A DNA stretch of 64,000 nucleotides from positions 1 to 64,000 of the forward strand of contig CAIKFU010000097.1 in NCBI GenBank assembly GCA_903826775.1, in the 5' to 3' direction. A program made the translations under genes and the position numbers. The notes under the pieces were generated by a model. The model had not been told where the DNA came from and searched no databases. It was given only the letters and a program-made list of their open reading frames with translations. This document shows, piece by piece, positions 52,479 through 61,596 of the stretch; position 1 is the stretch's first letter; each line of letters begins with the position of its first letter. This DNA comes from an uncultured beta proteobacterium (GTDB lineage Bacteria > Pseudomonadota > Gammaproteobacteria > Burkholderiales > Burkholderiaceae).

Positions 52479-53918
52479 ATGGGAATTGCCGTGGGGGGTA
52501 ACCAAGATACCTTCAATTACAAGGTTGTTCGCCAGTTTGCGCTGGTGACAGTTCTTTGGGGCATTGTCGGTATGCTTGTCGGGGTAATTCTGGCGGCGCA
52601 GTTGATTTGGCCAGAAATTACGTTCAATATTCCGTGGTTAAGCTATGGTCGTTTGCGCCCATTGCATACCAATGCAGTGATCTTTGCGTTCGGGGGCTGT
52701 GCTCTATTTGCAACCTCGTACTACATTGTTCAACGCACCTGTCAGGTCCGCTTGTTTTGCGATAAGTTGGCCGCGTTTACCTTTTGGGGTTGGCAAGCCG
52801 TCATCGTTGCCGCAGCGGTCACGCTACCTTTGGGAATTACCACTTCCAAGGAATACGCCGAGTTGGAGTGGCCGATCGATATTTTGATCACAGTGGTTTG
52901 GGTTGCCTACGCAGTGGTGTTCTTTGGAACACTCATTAAGCGCAAAACAAAGCACATTTACGTATCCAATTGGTTTTTTGGCGCATTCATCCTCACGATT
53001 GCCATTTTGCATTTGGTAAATAATGTGGAAATGCCTGCTAGTTTGTGGAAGTCGTATTCCGCTTACGCTGGCACCCAAGATGCGATGATCCAGTGGTGGT
53101 ATGGCCACAATGCGGTTGGATTCTTTTTAACCACCAGCTTTTTGGGCATGATGTACTACTTCATACCCAAACAAGCGGAGCGTCCGATTTATTCATATCG
53201 CCTTTCCATCGTCCACTTTTGGGCATTGAACTTTACGTATATGTGGGCAGGCCCTCACCATTTGCAGCATACGGCATTGCCCGATTGGACCCAGTCTTTG
53301 GGAATGGTGTTTTCCTTGATTTTGTTAGCTCCATCTTGGGGTGGCATGATCAACGGCATCATGACCTTATCAGGCGCATGGCACAAACTGCGTCGTGATC
53401 CAATCCTCAAATTCCTCGTGGTCGCGCTATCGTTCTACGGCATGTCGACGTTCGAAGGTTCCATGATGTCGATCAAAACGGTGAATAGCCTGTCCCATTA
53501 CACGGATTGGACTATTGGTCACGTGCATTCCGGTGCTTTAGGTTGGGTTGCCATGATTTCGATTGGATCTTTGTATTACATGATTCCGCGTTTGGTTGGG
53601 CAAAAGGATATGTACAGCACCAAATTGATTGAGCTGCATTTTTGGATCGCAACAATCGGGGTGGTGGTTTATATTGCCGCCATGTGGATTGCCGGCGTGA
53701 TGCAAGGTCTAATGTGGAGGGCATTCGAGGCTGACGGCACCCTTACCTACAGCTTTGTGGAATCGGTAAAGGCAACGTACCCCTTCTATGTAATTCGTTT
53801 GTTGGGCGGTTTATGTTTTCTGAGCGGCATGCTTTTGATGGCTTTTAATGTCTTCAAAACCGTGATTGATAAACCCTTCGTTGACGCTCCGATTCCAGCG
53901 TTACCAGCTGCTCATTAA
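52479..53918 (+). CDS. ccoN: cbb3 cytochrome c oxidase subunit I, CcoN
   Basis: A 479-residue 12-helix haem-copper oxidase catalytic subunit. Haem/CuB ligands are visible as [14 protein letters not shown] (low-spin haem His), [12 protein letters not shown] (CuB His), [13 protein letters not shown] (His-His) and [10 protein letters not shown] (haem b and b3 His). AAGGAGAAACC precedes the ATG. The FNR box upstream predicts induction at low oxygen. It heads ccoNOQP. Confidence 0.96.
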   Translation: MGIAVGGNQDTFNYKVVRQFALVTVLWGIVGMLVGVILAAQLIWPEITFNIPWLSYGRLRPLHTNAVIFAFGGCALFATSYYIVQRTCQVRLFCDKLAAFTFWGWQAVIVAAAVTLPLGITTSKEYAELEWPIDILITVVWVAYAVVFFGTLIKRKTKHIYVSNWFFGAFILTIAILHLVNNVEMPASLWKSYSAYAGTQDAMIQWWYGHNAVGFFLTTSFLGMMYYFIPKQAERPIYSYRLSIVHFWALNFTYMWAGPHHLQHTALPDWTQSLGMVFSLILLAPSWGGMINGIMTLSGAWHKLRRDPILKFLVVALSFYGMSTFEGSMMSIKTVNSLSHYTDWTIGHVHSGALGWVAMISIGSLYYMIPRLVGQKDMYSTKLIELHFWIATIGVVVYIAAMWIAGVMQGLMWRAFEADGTLTYSFVESVKATYPFYVIRLLGGLCFLSGMLLMAFNVFKTVIDKPFVDAPIPALPAAH

Positions 53919-53928
53919 GGAGGCGAGA

Positions 53929-54591
53929 ATGTCAGAGCAACATCGATTTTTTTCCCACGCAACACTTGAACGGAATGTTGGATGGCTGATTATTGTTACT
54001 ATTTTGGCTGTAGCCGTAGCCGGATTAGTGCAGATCGTGCCCTTATTTTTCCAGCATTCTACAACCGAACCAAGTCCGGGCGTGAAGCCGTATTCTGCTC
54101 TGCGTCTAGCGGGTCGGGATATTTTTCAGCGTGAAGGTTGTTTGGGTTGCCATTCCCAGCAAATTCGCACCTTGCGTTCCGAAGTCGAGCGCTACGGTCC
54201 TTATTCCTTGGCTGGAGAGTCGGTATTCGATCACCCATTTTTGTGGGGTAGTAAGCGGACTGGGCCTGACCTAGCGCGAGTAGGCGGTCGCTATTCGGAC
54301 GATTGGCATCGCATCCATTTGCGCAATCCTCGTAACGTAGTGCCTGAGTCCAACATGCCTTCCTATCCTTACCTTCAAGGCTCGGCTGCAGCTGCCGATA
54401 CCATTCAGTCTCATATGGGAGCATTGCGTCGCTTAGGGGTTCCGTATAGCGACGATGAAATTGCCAATGCCTCAAAAGAACTGGAAGGCAAAACGGAGGA
54501 GGATGCGTTGATTGCGTATTTGCAGGGATTGGGTATCAATCGCCGTTTCAACGTCGTTGAGGCAGTTGTCGTTGAGCAAGTGAGTAAGTAA
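53929..54591 (+). CDS. ccoO: cbb3 oxidase monohaem subunit II, CcoO
   Basis: A 220-residue membrane-anchored cytochrome c: one N-terminal helix (about residues 18-40), haem motif Cys71-Leu-Gly-Cys74-His75, and [12 protein letters not shown] containing the Met ligand. The start at 53929 has AAGGAGG upstream; longer in-frame starts lie within ccoN. It passes electrons from CcoP to CcoN. Confidence 0.95.
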   Translation: MSEQHRFFSHATLERNVGWLIIVTILAVAVAGLVQIVPLFFQHSTTEPSPGVKPYSALRLAGRDIFQREGCLGCHSQQIRTLRSEVERYGPYSLAGESVFDHPFLWGSKRTGPDLARVGGRYSDDWHRIHLRNPRNVVPESNMPSYPYLQGSAAAADTIQSHMGALRRLGVPYSDDEIANASKELEGKTEEDALIAYLQGLGINRRFNVVEAVVVEQVSK

Positions 54592-54615
54592 TTAATTAGA
54601 AACAACAGAAATCTT

Positions 54616-54783
54616 ATGGAAAATATAGCGCCATACCTATCTGCCATATCCACAGTGATTGGGCTGGTATTTTTTTTGGGGATTGTTTGGTGGGCGTGGT
54701 CTGCGAAACGGCAGCCTGCCAATCAAGAATCTGCTGAACTTCCGTTCGATCTTCCTGATGAATTTAGCAAGGACAAATCATGA
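54616..54783 (+). CDS. ccoQ: cbb3 oxidase subunit IV, CcoQ
   Basis: A 55-residue single-helix protein starting MENIAPYLSAISTVIG, with LVFFLGIVWWAWSAKRQ as the membrane helix and an acidic tail ending ELPFDLPDEFSKDKS. Position between ccoO and ccoP, size and the WWAWS helix end identify CcoQ, which stabilises the complex. Its stop overlaps the ccoP ATG. Confidence 0.92.
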   Translation: MENIAPYLSAISTVIGLVFFLGIVWWAWSAKRQPANQESAELPFDLPDEFSKDKS

Positions 54784-55703
54784 GTGACTTTCTTAGTTCC
54801 GGTTGGAGCACCTATATCACCCTAGTAACGTTGGTTGGTATTTTCTGGTGTATCTGGCTTTTATTTTCTCAACGCAAAACCAAGGTGATTTTGAATCCCG
54901 ACGGATCGGTTGCCGATACAGGTCATGTATGGGATGGCGATTTGCGGGAATTGAATAATCCGTTGCCCCGTTGGTGGATGTGGATGTTTTTAATATGCTG
55001 CATTTTTTCACTAATTTATTTAGCTTTGTATCCTGGGCTGGGTTCTTATCCAGGAATATTGGGCTATACCACCGATGGCGCGTTAAAAGCGTCTGAAAAT
55101 CAGGCAATTCAAGAATTAAAGCCGGTGTATGCGAAATACATGGGGATGGATATTCAGCAGGTTGCTGCCGATCCAAAAGCGCGTGAAATGGGCCAACGCC
55201 TTTTCTTAAATTCATGCTCACAATGTCATGGTTCCGATGCCGGCGGCGCGAAGGGCTTTCCAAATTTAACGGATGGCGATTGGCTTTATGGTGGCACCCC
55301 TGAAATTATCAAGACCACCATTACCAATGGTCGAGCAGGCGTAATGCCCCCATTCCCTCAGCTAAATGCAGCACAGATTAGCAATGCAGCCAATTACGTT
55401 CGCAGCCTATCGGGTCTTTCCGCCGATGCCTCGAAAGTGGCTTTGGGTGAAGAGGTGTTTAAGGCAAATTGTGTGGCTTGCCATGGCGTGGATGCAAAAG
55501 GCAATATCGCTTTGGGGGCGCCCAATTTAACCGATAAGATTTGGTTGTATGGCAGTTCTGAGGATACGATCACCGAGACGGTCACCAAGGGTCGTAATGC
55601 GATGATGCCGGCTCAAGCAAATATTCTTACGCCTGAGAAAATTCAGTTGTTAACCGCTTATGTTTGGGGTCTTTCAAATAATAAGCAAGAGCAAGCCAAG
55701 TAA
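54780..55703 (+). CDS. ccoP: cbb3 oxidase dihaem subunit III, CcoP
   Basis: A 307-residue membrane-anchored dihaem cytochrome: two N-terminal hydrophobic segments (about residues 12-30 and 66-85), DGDLRELNNPLPRWW (the CcoP inter-helix motif), then haem motifs at Cys146-Ser-Gln-Cys-His and Cys231-Val-Ala-Cys-His in two class I domains. Electrons enter here from soluble cytochrome c or the bc1 complex. Confidence 0.95.
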   Translation: MSDFLSSGWSTYITLVTLVGIFWCIWLLFSQRKTKVILNPDGSVADTGHVWDGDLRELNNPLPRWWMWMFLICCIFSLIYLALYPGLGSYPGILGYTTDGALKASENQAIQELKPVYAKYMGMDIQQVAADPKAREMGQRLFLNSCSQCHGSDAGGAKGFPNLTDGDWLYGGTPEIIKTTITNGRAGVMPPFPQLNAAQISNAANYVRSLSGLSADASKVALGEEVFKANCVACHGVDAKGNIALGAPNLTDKIWLYGSSEDTITETVTKGRNAMMPAQANILTPEKIQLLTAYVWGLSNNKQEQAK

Positions 55704-55706
55704 TAC

Positions 55707-57164
55707 GTGTCCGAAAAGTCGCCGGCTGGTAAAGCTGTTTCATTTGAAATTATCGAGGAATCGCTTTACGAAATCCGGCGCAAGATTTACCCCCGCTCAG
55801 TAAGCGGGGTGTTTGCTCGATGGCGAGTCATACTGGTTCTGTTTACCCAGTTGTTATTTTATGGTTTGCCATGGCTGAGTTGGAATGGCCGTCAGGCCGT
55901 TTTATTTGACCTGATTCAACGCAAATTTTATATATTTGGCTTGGTACTTTGGCCGCAGGATGTGATTTACCTGACATTGCTGCTGATCCTATCTGCTTTG
56001 GCTTTGTTTTTATTTACTGCGGTGGCCGGTCGATTGTTTTGCGGCTATGCATGCCCCCAAACGGTTTACACCGAGATATTCATGTGGATCGAGCGAAGGG
56101 TGGAGGGAGATCGCTTTGCGCGGATACGGCTTGATGGTGAAGAGTGGCCGTGGAGTGTTCGCAAATGGCGCATCAAGATCACCAAGCATTTTCTTTGGCT
56201 TGCCGTTTCGTTTTGGACGGGGTTTACATTCATTGGGTATTTCACGCCAATTGATACGTTAAGTTCTGCGGTGGCACATTTGGATTTGGGCCCTTGGCAA
56301 ACTTTTTGGCTTGGGTTTTATAGTTTTGCAACGTGGGGCAATGCGGGATTCATGCGCGAGCAAGTGTGCAAATACATGTGCCCCTATGCCCGCTTTCAAA
56401 GCGTCATGGTCGATAAGGACACATTTTTGGTGACGTATGACGGCGTGCGGGGGGAGCCGAAGGGCGCTCGAAGTAAGTCGGTAGATCACATTGCCAAAGG
56501 CCTTGGGGATTGCGTTGATTGCAGTATCTGCATTCAGGTATGCCCTACAGGAATTGATATCCGAGACGGTCTGCAGTACATGTGTATTGGTTGTGGTGCC
56601 TGTATCGATTCTTGTGATGTCGTCATGGATAAGATCGGGTATCCGAGAGGGTTAATCCGTTACACGACTGAAAGGGCAATTCAGGATAAGGAATCCAATC
56701 AAAGCGCCATCAAACATATTCTGCGCCCACGCGTTTTGATTTATACGGCATTCATTAGTCTTTTAACCACCGCATTTATCGTTTCATTGGCAACCAGAAA
56801 TCCATTGAGAGTGGATATCATGCGGGATCGGGGCGCGCTGGCCAGGGAAGTGGATGGGGCCAGAATTGAAAATATCTATAGAATTCAGGTAATGAATGCT
56901 TCAGAGAATCCAATGAAAGTTCATGTGAAGGCTACCGGTCTTGACGGCATGAAGATTCTGACTTCTCAGGGTCAAGAATTGGGAGAGATTGCCCTTGATC
57001 GGGCAAGCAACCAATTGCTGCCCATTAAAGTGAGTACCGTTATCGGTCAAAATGAACCGGGGAATTACCCCATTCATTTTGAGGTTGAAGCAAAAGAGTT
57101 GACGCATTCCGAGGAGATCTTAAGAGTGCGGGATGAAAAATCGACGTATATTATTCCCCGTTAA
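55707..57164 (+). CDS. ccoG: cbb3 oxidase assembly ferredoxin CcoG/FixG/RdxA
   Basis: A 485-residue polytopic membrane protein with two 4Fe-4S clusters (CVDCSICIQVCPTG and CIGCGACIDSCDVV), an additional conserved CGYACPQTVYTEIF segment in a membrane helix, and a C-terminal Ig-like periplasmic domain. CcoG reduces Cu(II) for cbb3 CuB assembly. GTG start 3 bp after the ccoP stop. Confidence 0.94.
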   Translation: MSEKSPAGKAVSFEIIEESLYEIRRKIYPRSVSGVFARWRVILVLFTQLLFYGLPWLSWNGRQAVLFDLIQRKFYIFGLVLWPQDVIYLTLLLILSALALFLFTAVAGRLFCGYACPQTVYTEIFMWIERRVEGDRFARIRLDGEEWPWSVRKWRIKITKHFLWLAVSFWTGFTFIGYFTPIDTLSSAVAHLDLGPWQTFWLGFYSFATWGNAGFMREQVCKYMCPYARFQSVMVDKDTFLVTYDGVRGEPKGARSKSVDHIAKGLGDCVDCSICIQVCPTGIDIRDGLQYMCIGCGACIDSCDVVMDKIGYPRGLIRYTTERAIQDKESNQSAIKHILRPRVLIYTAFISLLTTAFIVSLATRNPLRVDIMRDRGALAREVDGARIENIYRIQVMNASENPMKVHVKATGLDGMKILTSQGQELGEIALDRASNQLLPIKVSTVIGQNEPGNYPIHFEVEAKELTHSEEILRVRDEKSTYIIPR

Positions 57165-57193
57165 TGACTTTGCTGAAAATAGAGAGGGAGAGC

Positions 57194-57382
57194 ATGACCG
57201 AACTTGTAGAGATGAGGCCCTGGTGGAAGCAGTTGTGGCCTTGGTTGCTTATTAGCGGACCTGCTATTGCTGTGATTGGTTGTGCAATCACGATTTGGCT
57301 TGCTGTCAATTTGTACGCCGACTTGCCGGTTCGCGATGGGGTTGTGGTGAAGGGGTTAAAAGTTGAGCAGGTGGCAAAATGA
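57194..57382 (+). CDS. ccoH: Short FixH/CcoH-like membrane protein
   Basis: A 62-residue protein: RPWWKQLWPWLLISGPAIAVIG leads into one membrane helix, then NLYADLPVRDGVVVKGLK. The RPWWKQ-WPW-ISGP opening is that of FixH/CcoH, but the periplasmic domain of longer FixH proteins (usually 150 residues or more) is absent. GAGGGAG sits before the ATG at 57194; an ATG at 57164 (72 residues) is possible. It follows ccoG as in cco clusters and overlaps the next gene (ATGA). Confidence 0.75.
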   Translation: MTELVEMRPWWKQLWPWLLISGPAIAVIGCAITIWLAVNLYADLPVRDGVVVKGLKVEQVAK

Positions 57383-57639
57383 AATATCGGATCTTGATCT
57401 GGATTCTGTGGCCCTCGTTCCTCGTTGCCGCCCTAGCTGAAGGTTTATTTTTCACCATAGTCCAGCCAGAGGAACTGCTTTTTTTTGGGGTCCATCCCAA
57501 TATTTCGGATGAGGGGCTTTATACCTTAGGATTTTTTGTGATTTGGTTCTTTTGCGCGCTTTCCAGCGCTTTGACGGCTTACGTTTTACCAGGCATCGAG
57601 TCTGGAGAAGGAAAGCCCATCGATCGCGGCCTGATCTAG
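57379..57639 (+). CDS. Two-helix membrane protein of the cco cluster, function unknown
   Basis: An 86-residue protein with two hydrophobic helices (about residues 5-27 and 47-69, the second LGFFVIWFFCALSSALTAYVL) joined by a periplasm-facing EELLFFGVHPNISDEG loop. I do not recognise a named family. It overlaps the short ccoH gene by four bases, so it is very probably part of cbb3 assembly or regulation. Its TAG stop abuts the TAG stop of the convergent fnr gene, with no bases between them. Confidence 0.75.
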   Translation: MKYRILIWILWPSFLVAALAEGLFFTIVQPEELLFFGVHPNISDEGLYTLGFFVIWFFCALSSALTAYVLPGIESGEGKPIDRGLI

Positions 57640-58395
57640 CTAGCCGGTTTTTTTCAAAGACGGGTTATGGTGCGGATTGGTTTGTCCAGCCAGTTCATAC
57701 AAGCCGTCCATATCAATCAATTTAATGTGGCGCTGCTTGATTTGGATTAAACCGGATTCGGCAAACCGGGAAAGCATGCGACTGACCGTTTCGATTTGAA
57801 TTCCAAGGTAGCTACCAATTTCTACGCGACTCATGCGCAGATCAAATTCATTGTTGATGTACCCGCGGGCTGCTAGGCGCTGCGACAGGTTCAACAAAAA
57901 TCCCGCAAGCCGTTCTTCGGCGCGTAAACTTCCCAACGAAAGCAGGTGCCGTTGGTCCTGAGTCAATTCGCGACTGAGGATGCGATGAAATTGGTGTTGC
58001 AGTACGGGGATTTGTCTAGCCAGATCCTCAAATGCTTCGAAGCGAATGATGCAAACCTCACTCTCTTCGAGGGCAATTGCATCGGATTGGTAATGGCCTT
58101 CGCCAATCCCATCCAATCCAAGGATTTCGCCAGGGAGGTGAAAGCCTATAATTTGAAGTCTGCCATCGGGAAGCGAGTATTCCGTTTTTAGAGTGCCAAA
58201 GCGGACGCTGTATACGGAAGTGAGTGGACTGCCATGCCGATAAAGGCTTTCGCCCTTTTGAAGTCGAACCCGTTCCTTTACCAAGGAATCAATTTTAGCT
58301 ACATCCTCAGCGGACAATCCAACCGGCAGGCAAAATTGCCCCAATACGCATAATGAGCATTTATTGTTGGATTCGTCTGGGAAGATGTAATTCAT
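57640..58395 (-). CDS. fnr: Oxygen-sensing transcription factor FNR
   Basis: A 251-residue CRP/FNR regulator with the full oxygen-labile 4Fe-4S ligand set: Cys13, Cys16 and Cys22 (CSLCVLGQFC) plus Cys115 (ESEVCIIRFE). The C-terminal HTH is MSRVEIGSYLGIQIETVSRML, whose E-T-V-S-R recognition helix predicts TTGAT-N4-ATCAA sites. Three perfect such sites occur in this window, before the sensor kinase, nrdJ and ccoN. Placement next to the cco genes is typical. Confidence 0.95.
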   Translation of the reverse strand: MNYIFPDESNNKCSLCVLGQFCLPVGLSAEDVAKIDSLVKERVRLQKGESLYRHGSPLTSVYSVRFGTLKTEYSLPDGRLQIIGFHLPGEILGLDGIGEGHYQSDAIALEESEVCIIRFEAFEDLARQIPVLQHQFHRILSRELTQDQRHLLSLGSLRAEERLAGFLLNLSQRLAARGYINNEFDLRMSRVEIGSYLGIQIETVSRMLSRFAESGLIQIKQRHIKLIDMDGLYELAGQTNPHHNPSLKKTG

Positions 58396-58469
58396 TTTGG
58401 CTTTAATTTAGGTGCAAGTTTATTCTATTAGCGTTATGTCCCACAAATTTCTCTATAACCCCTGCCCCG

Positions 58470-59192
58470 ATGCTGACAATTAGCCTGCTTTTAGCCATTT
58501 TTTTGGGTGCTTTGGTCAGTGGTTGGCATTGCGCCTTGATGTGTGGCGGAATCGCAGCCGCAATTGAGCGTCCAATGGTAAAAATGTCGCCGATGGCCAA
58601 TAAACCCCGTCTTTTTTACCAGCAACTGGTTATGCATCTGGGTAGATTGACGACTTATGTATTGCTTGGAGCTCTTGCCGCATGGCTTGGTGCAGGGGTT
58701 TGGCAGCAAAATTGGTTACCCATTCAACGCCCGCTCTTTGCACTAACTTCGTGCATTTTGATCGTAATGGGTTATCGATTGCTCCGACAAAGCCCTGCTG
58801 TTGGGTTGGGTCAGGCCGGTTCTTGGTTTGGGAGCCGTTTGGCGGGCTATTGGGCTAAATATTTGGGTGGACTTGCCAGTTCCCCTTCCCGTTGGTTTAG
58901 TGGGATGCTGTGGGGTTTATTGCCATGTGGGTTGATATACAGCGTACTGCCTTTAGCTTTTTTATCAGGAGACCCTCTATCGGGGGCAGGGATGATGCTG
59001 GCATTTGGTTTGGGAACGCTACCCAATTTATTATTAATTTCCCGGTTTTCAGCATGGCTAACCCAAATTGGACAATACCCCTGGGTTCGGTATTTGGCTG
59101 CCGGGCTAATGTTTTCAGCCGGAATATTTGGCTTGTATCGCGCTTGGGTTTTGCCAGAAGCGCTCTTAAAGGGCGGTTTTTGCTTTACCTAA
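58470..59192 (+). CDS. DsbD_2/TauE-like polytopic membrane protein
   Basis: A 240-residue protein with about six helices, of the sulfite-exporter TauE/SafE-like DsbD_2 family (PF13386). LVSGWHCALMCGGIAAAIE carries the conserved HC..MCGG motif and GMLWGLLPCGLIYSVLPLA the paired Pro-Cys-Gly; these two cysteine-containing helices resemble the redox helices of DsbD/CcdA. It sits beside fnr and the cco genes, where homologues are thought to handle copper or periplasmic reductant for the oxidase. That role is inferred from context. Confidence 0.8.
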   Translation: MLTISLLLAIFLGALVSGWHCALMCGGIAAAIERPMVKMSPMANKPRLFYQQLVMHLGRLTTYVLLGALAAWLGAGVWQQNWLPIQRPLFALTSCILIVMGYRLLRQSPAVGLGQAGSWFGSRLAGYWAKYLGGLASSPSRWFSGMLWGLLPCGLIYSVLPLAFLSGDPLSGAGMMLAFGLGTLPNLLLISRFSAWLTQIGQYPWVRYLAAGLMFSAGIFGLYRAWVLPEALLKGGFCFT

Positions 59193-59210
59193 AAAGAGGT
59201 GGGAACTAAA

Positions 59211-60839
59211 TTACGGCTTTGCCACAGCGTCGATGCCGTGAGCGAGGTCTGGATAAAAGCAGTCGGCAGAAAGAGTATCAAATAAGCCGCTTCGTTGGGT
59301 AATGTCGTGGGGTTGGTGATCCAATCCGCACAGGACCAGTTTTACCCCCTTTTCCTTGCATAGGCGATTGAGTTCAAGAAGGGTATCCATGCCGCTTGAA
59401 TCGATGTAGATGATGTTTTTTAGATCGAGAATCAACGTATCGGAAGGTAAATTCTGTTCAATTTCCTCAAGCAGTTTGACCGCTCCAAAGAAAATAGCCC
59501 CATAGAGCCGATAGGCATGAATTTTTCCGTTTTGCCCTTCCAGGGCAGGGTAGGTAATCGTGCTTGCACGTTCACACCGAGACAGGCTCGAGATGCGGTA
59601 TATGAAGGTGATGAAGGCGAGAAGGAGGCCAACCTCAACCGCAACCGTGAGGTCAAGGATGACCGTGAGTCCAAACACGCTGAGCATGGTGAGACGGTAG
59701 GGGAGCCGAAATTGCTTGAGGTCAAAGAATTTTTTCCATTCCCCCATGTTCCAGGCCACATATACCAAGATTGCGGCAAGGCTGGCCAAGGGAATGTTTT
59801 TAGCCAGGGGGGCGGCAAAAAGGATGACGATGAGCAAAGTCAGGGCGTGCACTATTCCCGCTATGGGTGTTCTGCCCCCGCTTTGAATGTTGGTAACGGT
59901 GCGTGCGATGGCGCCTGTTGCCGGCATGCCGCCAAAAAATGGCACAACCACGTTGGCAATACCTTGCGCCATGAGTTCCTGATTGGAATTGTGGAGATCG
60001 TTAATCAGTCCATCTGCAACCCGGGCGCAGAGCAGGGATTCGATTGCGCCCAGCAGCGCCAGCGTTAACGCTGGCGAAATCATGAATTGGGCGGTACTCC
60101 AACTGATGGCCGGGAGTTGAAAATGCGGCAGACCAGAGGGAATGCCGCCAAAACGGGTGCCAATGGTTTCTACCGGAAGGTTGAATACGCTGGTGGCAAT
60201 CGTGGCTAGAACCATGGCGACCACGGTGCCTGGTATCAGACCAAGCCATCCCAATCGGGGTTGAAAGGCTCTCCAAAAAATGAGAAGACCTAGACTTCCA
60301 AATGACAGCACAAGGGCAGTAGGGTTGATCGTATCTAGCGCGAAATAGATGGCTTGAATCACGGCAAAAAAGTGGGAAGGCATTTTTTCAATCGATAGCC
60401 CCAGGAAATCCTTGATCTGCGAAAGACCGATTAAGAACGCAATCCCATTGGTAAAACCAATAATGACCGCAATTGGGATGAAGCGAACCAACGTCCCCAG
60501 CTTCATGAGGCCCATTGCAAAAAGAAAAACCCCCGACATTGCCGTTGCCAACAGGAGGTTTGCTACACCATAGCGATCAACGATGCCGTAAACGATCACG
60601 ATGAATGCGCCTGCGGGCCCGCCTATTTGTACCTTACTGCCTCCCAATAGGGAAACCAGTCCGCCTGCGATGACCGCGGTAAAAATTCCCGCCTCGGGTT
60701 TTAATCCGCTGGCAATAGCAAAAGCCATCGCTAGCGGCAACGCGACAACTCCAACAGTCAGTCCGGCAAACACGTCTTTTGTAAAAAGTTGGCGGTTGTA
60801 GCCCTTGAATGAGTCTAATAGTTTGGGATGGAAAAACAT
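59211..60839 (-). CDS. SulP/SLC26 anion transporter with STAS domain
   Basis: A 542-residue SulP-family permease: 10-14 membrane helices with the N-terminal LTVGVVALPLAMAFAIASG signature, then a C-terminal STAS domain (about residues 425-540) containing LILDLKNIIYIDSSGMDTLLE. Family members move sulfate, bicarbonate or dicarboxylates by H+ or Na+ coupling; the substrate is not readable. I prefer the ATG at 60839 (MFFHPKLLDSFKG); an in-frame TTG at 60932 adds 31 unconserved residues. Confidence 0.88.
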   Translation of the reverse strand: MFFHPKLLDSFKGYNRQLFTKDVFAGLTVGVVALPLAMAFAIASGLKPEAGIFTAVIAGGLVSLLGGSKVQIGGPAGAFIVIVYGIVDRYGVANLLLATAMSGVFLFAMGLMKLGTLVRFIPIAVIIGFTNGIAFLIGLSQIKDFLGLSIEKMPSHFFAVIQAIYFALDTINPTALVLSFGSLGLLIFWRAFQPRLGWLGLIPGTVVAMVLATIATSVFNLPVETIGTRFGGIPSGLPHFQLPAISWSTAQFMISPALTLALLGAIESLLCARVADGLINDLHNSNQELMAQGIANVVVPFFGGMPATGAIARTVTNIQSGGRTPIAGIVHALTLLIVILFAAPLAKNIPLASLAAILVYVAWNMGEWKKFFDLKQFRLPYRLTMLSVFGLTVILDLTVAVEVGLLLAFITFIYRISSLSRCERASTITYPALEGQNGKIHAYRLYGAIFFGAVKLLEEIEQNLPSDTLILDLKNIIYIDSSGMDTLLELNRLCKEKGVKLVLCGLDHQPHDITQRSGLFDTLSADCFYPDLAHGIDAVAKP

Positions 60840-61022
60840 TGCTAGTAGGCGTTTTTGGGAATGGATTCGGAAGATCGAATTTTGAACTGACCAAAGACGG
60901 CGGATGTTGAGGTTGTCGTTAGACCAACCCAAAGTATCGCGATGGAGGATAGGACTGGTAGGAGCTCGAAGTAATTCATAAATGCTTTAGCAATTCAGTT
61001 ATCCTTTAACCGTGGATTTGCC

Positions 61023-61060
61023 GATAATGATCATTATATTTGCTGCTAATTAGCATTATC
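61023..61060. promoter_or_regulatory. Paired palindromes between sulP and usp (possible Fur-like site)
   Basis: GATAATGATCATTAT (61023-61037) contains a perfect 14-bp dyad, followed by TGCTAATTAGCA (61044-61055), a perfect 12-bp dyad. The outer pair GATAATG (61023-61029) and CATTATC (61054-61060) is also inverted. The GATAATGAT...CATTAT arrangement resembles a shortened Fur box. It is 44-81 bp before the usp start and could serve both divergent genes. Confidence 0.4.
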
Positions 61061-61103
61061 ATGGCTGGGAAGCAAAATAGTTCAATTTAAAGGGAGCGGG
61101 TAT

Positions 61104-61544
61104 ATGTTTAAGCATTTGTTGGTGCCAATTGATGGCTCAGAGATTACCAGTAAGGCCTTAAAAAAAGTTGCTGAATACGCCAAGGCGGATGGCGCTATGG
61201 TGACCTTGGTGTATGTTTCGGATCCAATGCCCCCGATGGTGTATTCGGACAGCACAATGGGCTATGGGTTTTCTCAAAAGGAACACAAGAAGGTTTGTGA
61301 CGAATTTGCAAAAGGCATTTTTAAGAAAGCCATCGCTCAATTGGGTTCAGGTGTGCAGGTGCAAACGCAGCATATCTCCCATCCCAGTTTGGCTGAGGGC
61401 ATTCTTGATGCCGCAAAAAAATCAAAAGCCGACGTCATCGTCATGGCTTCGCATAAACGCACCGGCATTAAGGGCATTTTGCTTGGTAGCGAGAGTCATG
61501 AGGTTATTGTGCATTCGAAGTTGCCCGTGTTGGTTCTCGGGTAA
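61104..61544 (+). CDS. Universal stress protein (UspA family)
   Basis: A 146-residue single-domain Usp. HLLVPIDGSE opens the fold and VIVMASHKRTGIKGILLGSESHEVIVHSKLPVLVLG contains the ATP-binding G-x2-G-x9-G-S/T type loop (partly shown: GIKGILLGSES), so ATP binding is likely. A GGGAGCGGG leader precedes the ATG. It is monocistronic between the paired dyads and a terminator. Usp proteins of this type respond to growth arrest or low oxygen. Confidence 0.88.
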   Translation: MFKHLLVPIDGSEITSKALKKVAEYAKADGAMVTLVYVSDPMPPMVYSDSTMGYGFSQKEHKKVCDEFAKGIFKKAIAQLGSGVQVQTQHISHPSLAEGILDAAKKSKADVIVMASHKRTGIKGILLGSESHEVIVHSKLPVLVLG

Positions 61545-61561
61545 ACACGCTTTACTGCATC

Positions 61562-61584
61562 AGGCCCGTCTTGTACGGGTCTTA
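61562..61584. terminator. Hairpin between usp and the convergent M23 peptidase gene
   Basis: AGGCCCGT (61562-61569) pairs with ACGGGTCT (61575-61582, one G-T) around CTTGT and is followed by TATT. Short and close to both stop codons; likely shared. Confidence 0.65.
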
Positions 61585-61596
61585 TTCAGATGCCGA

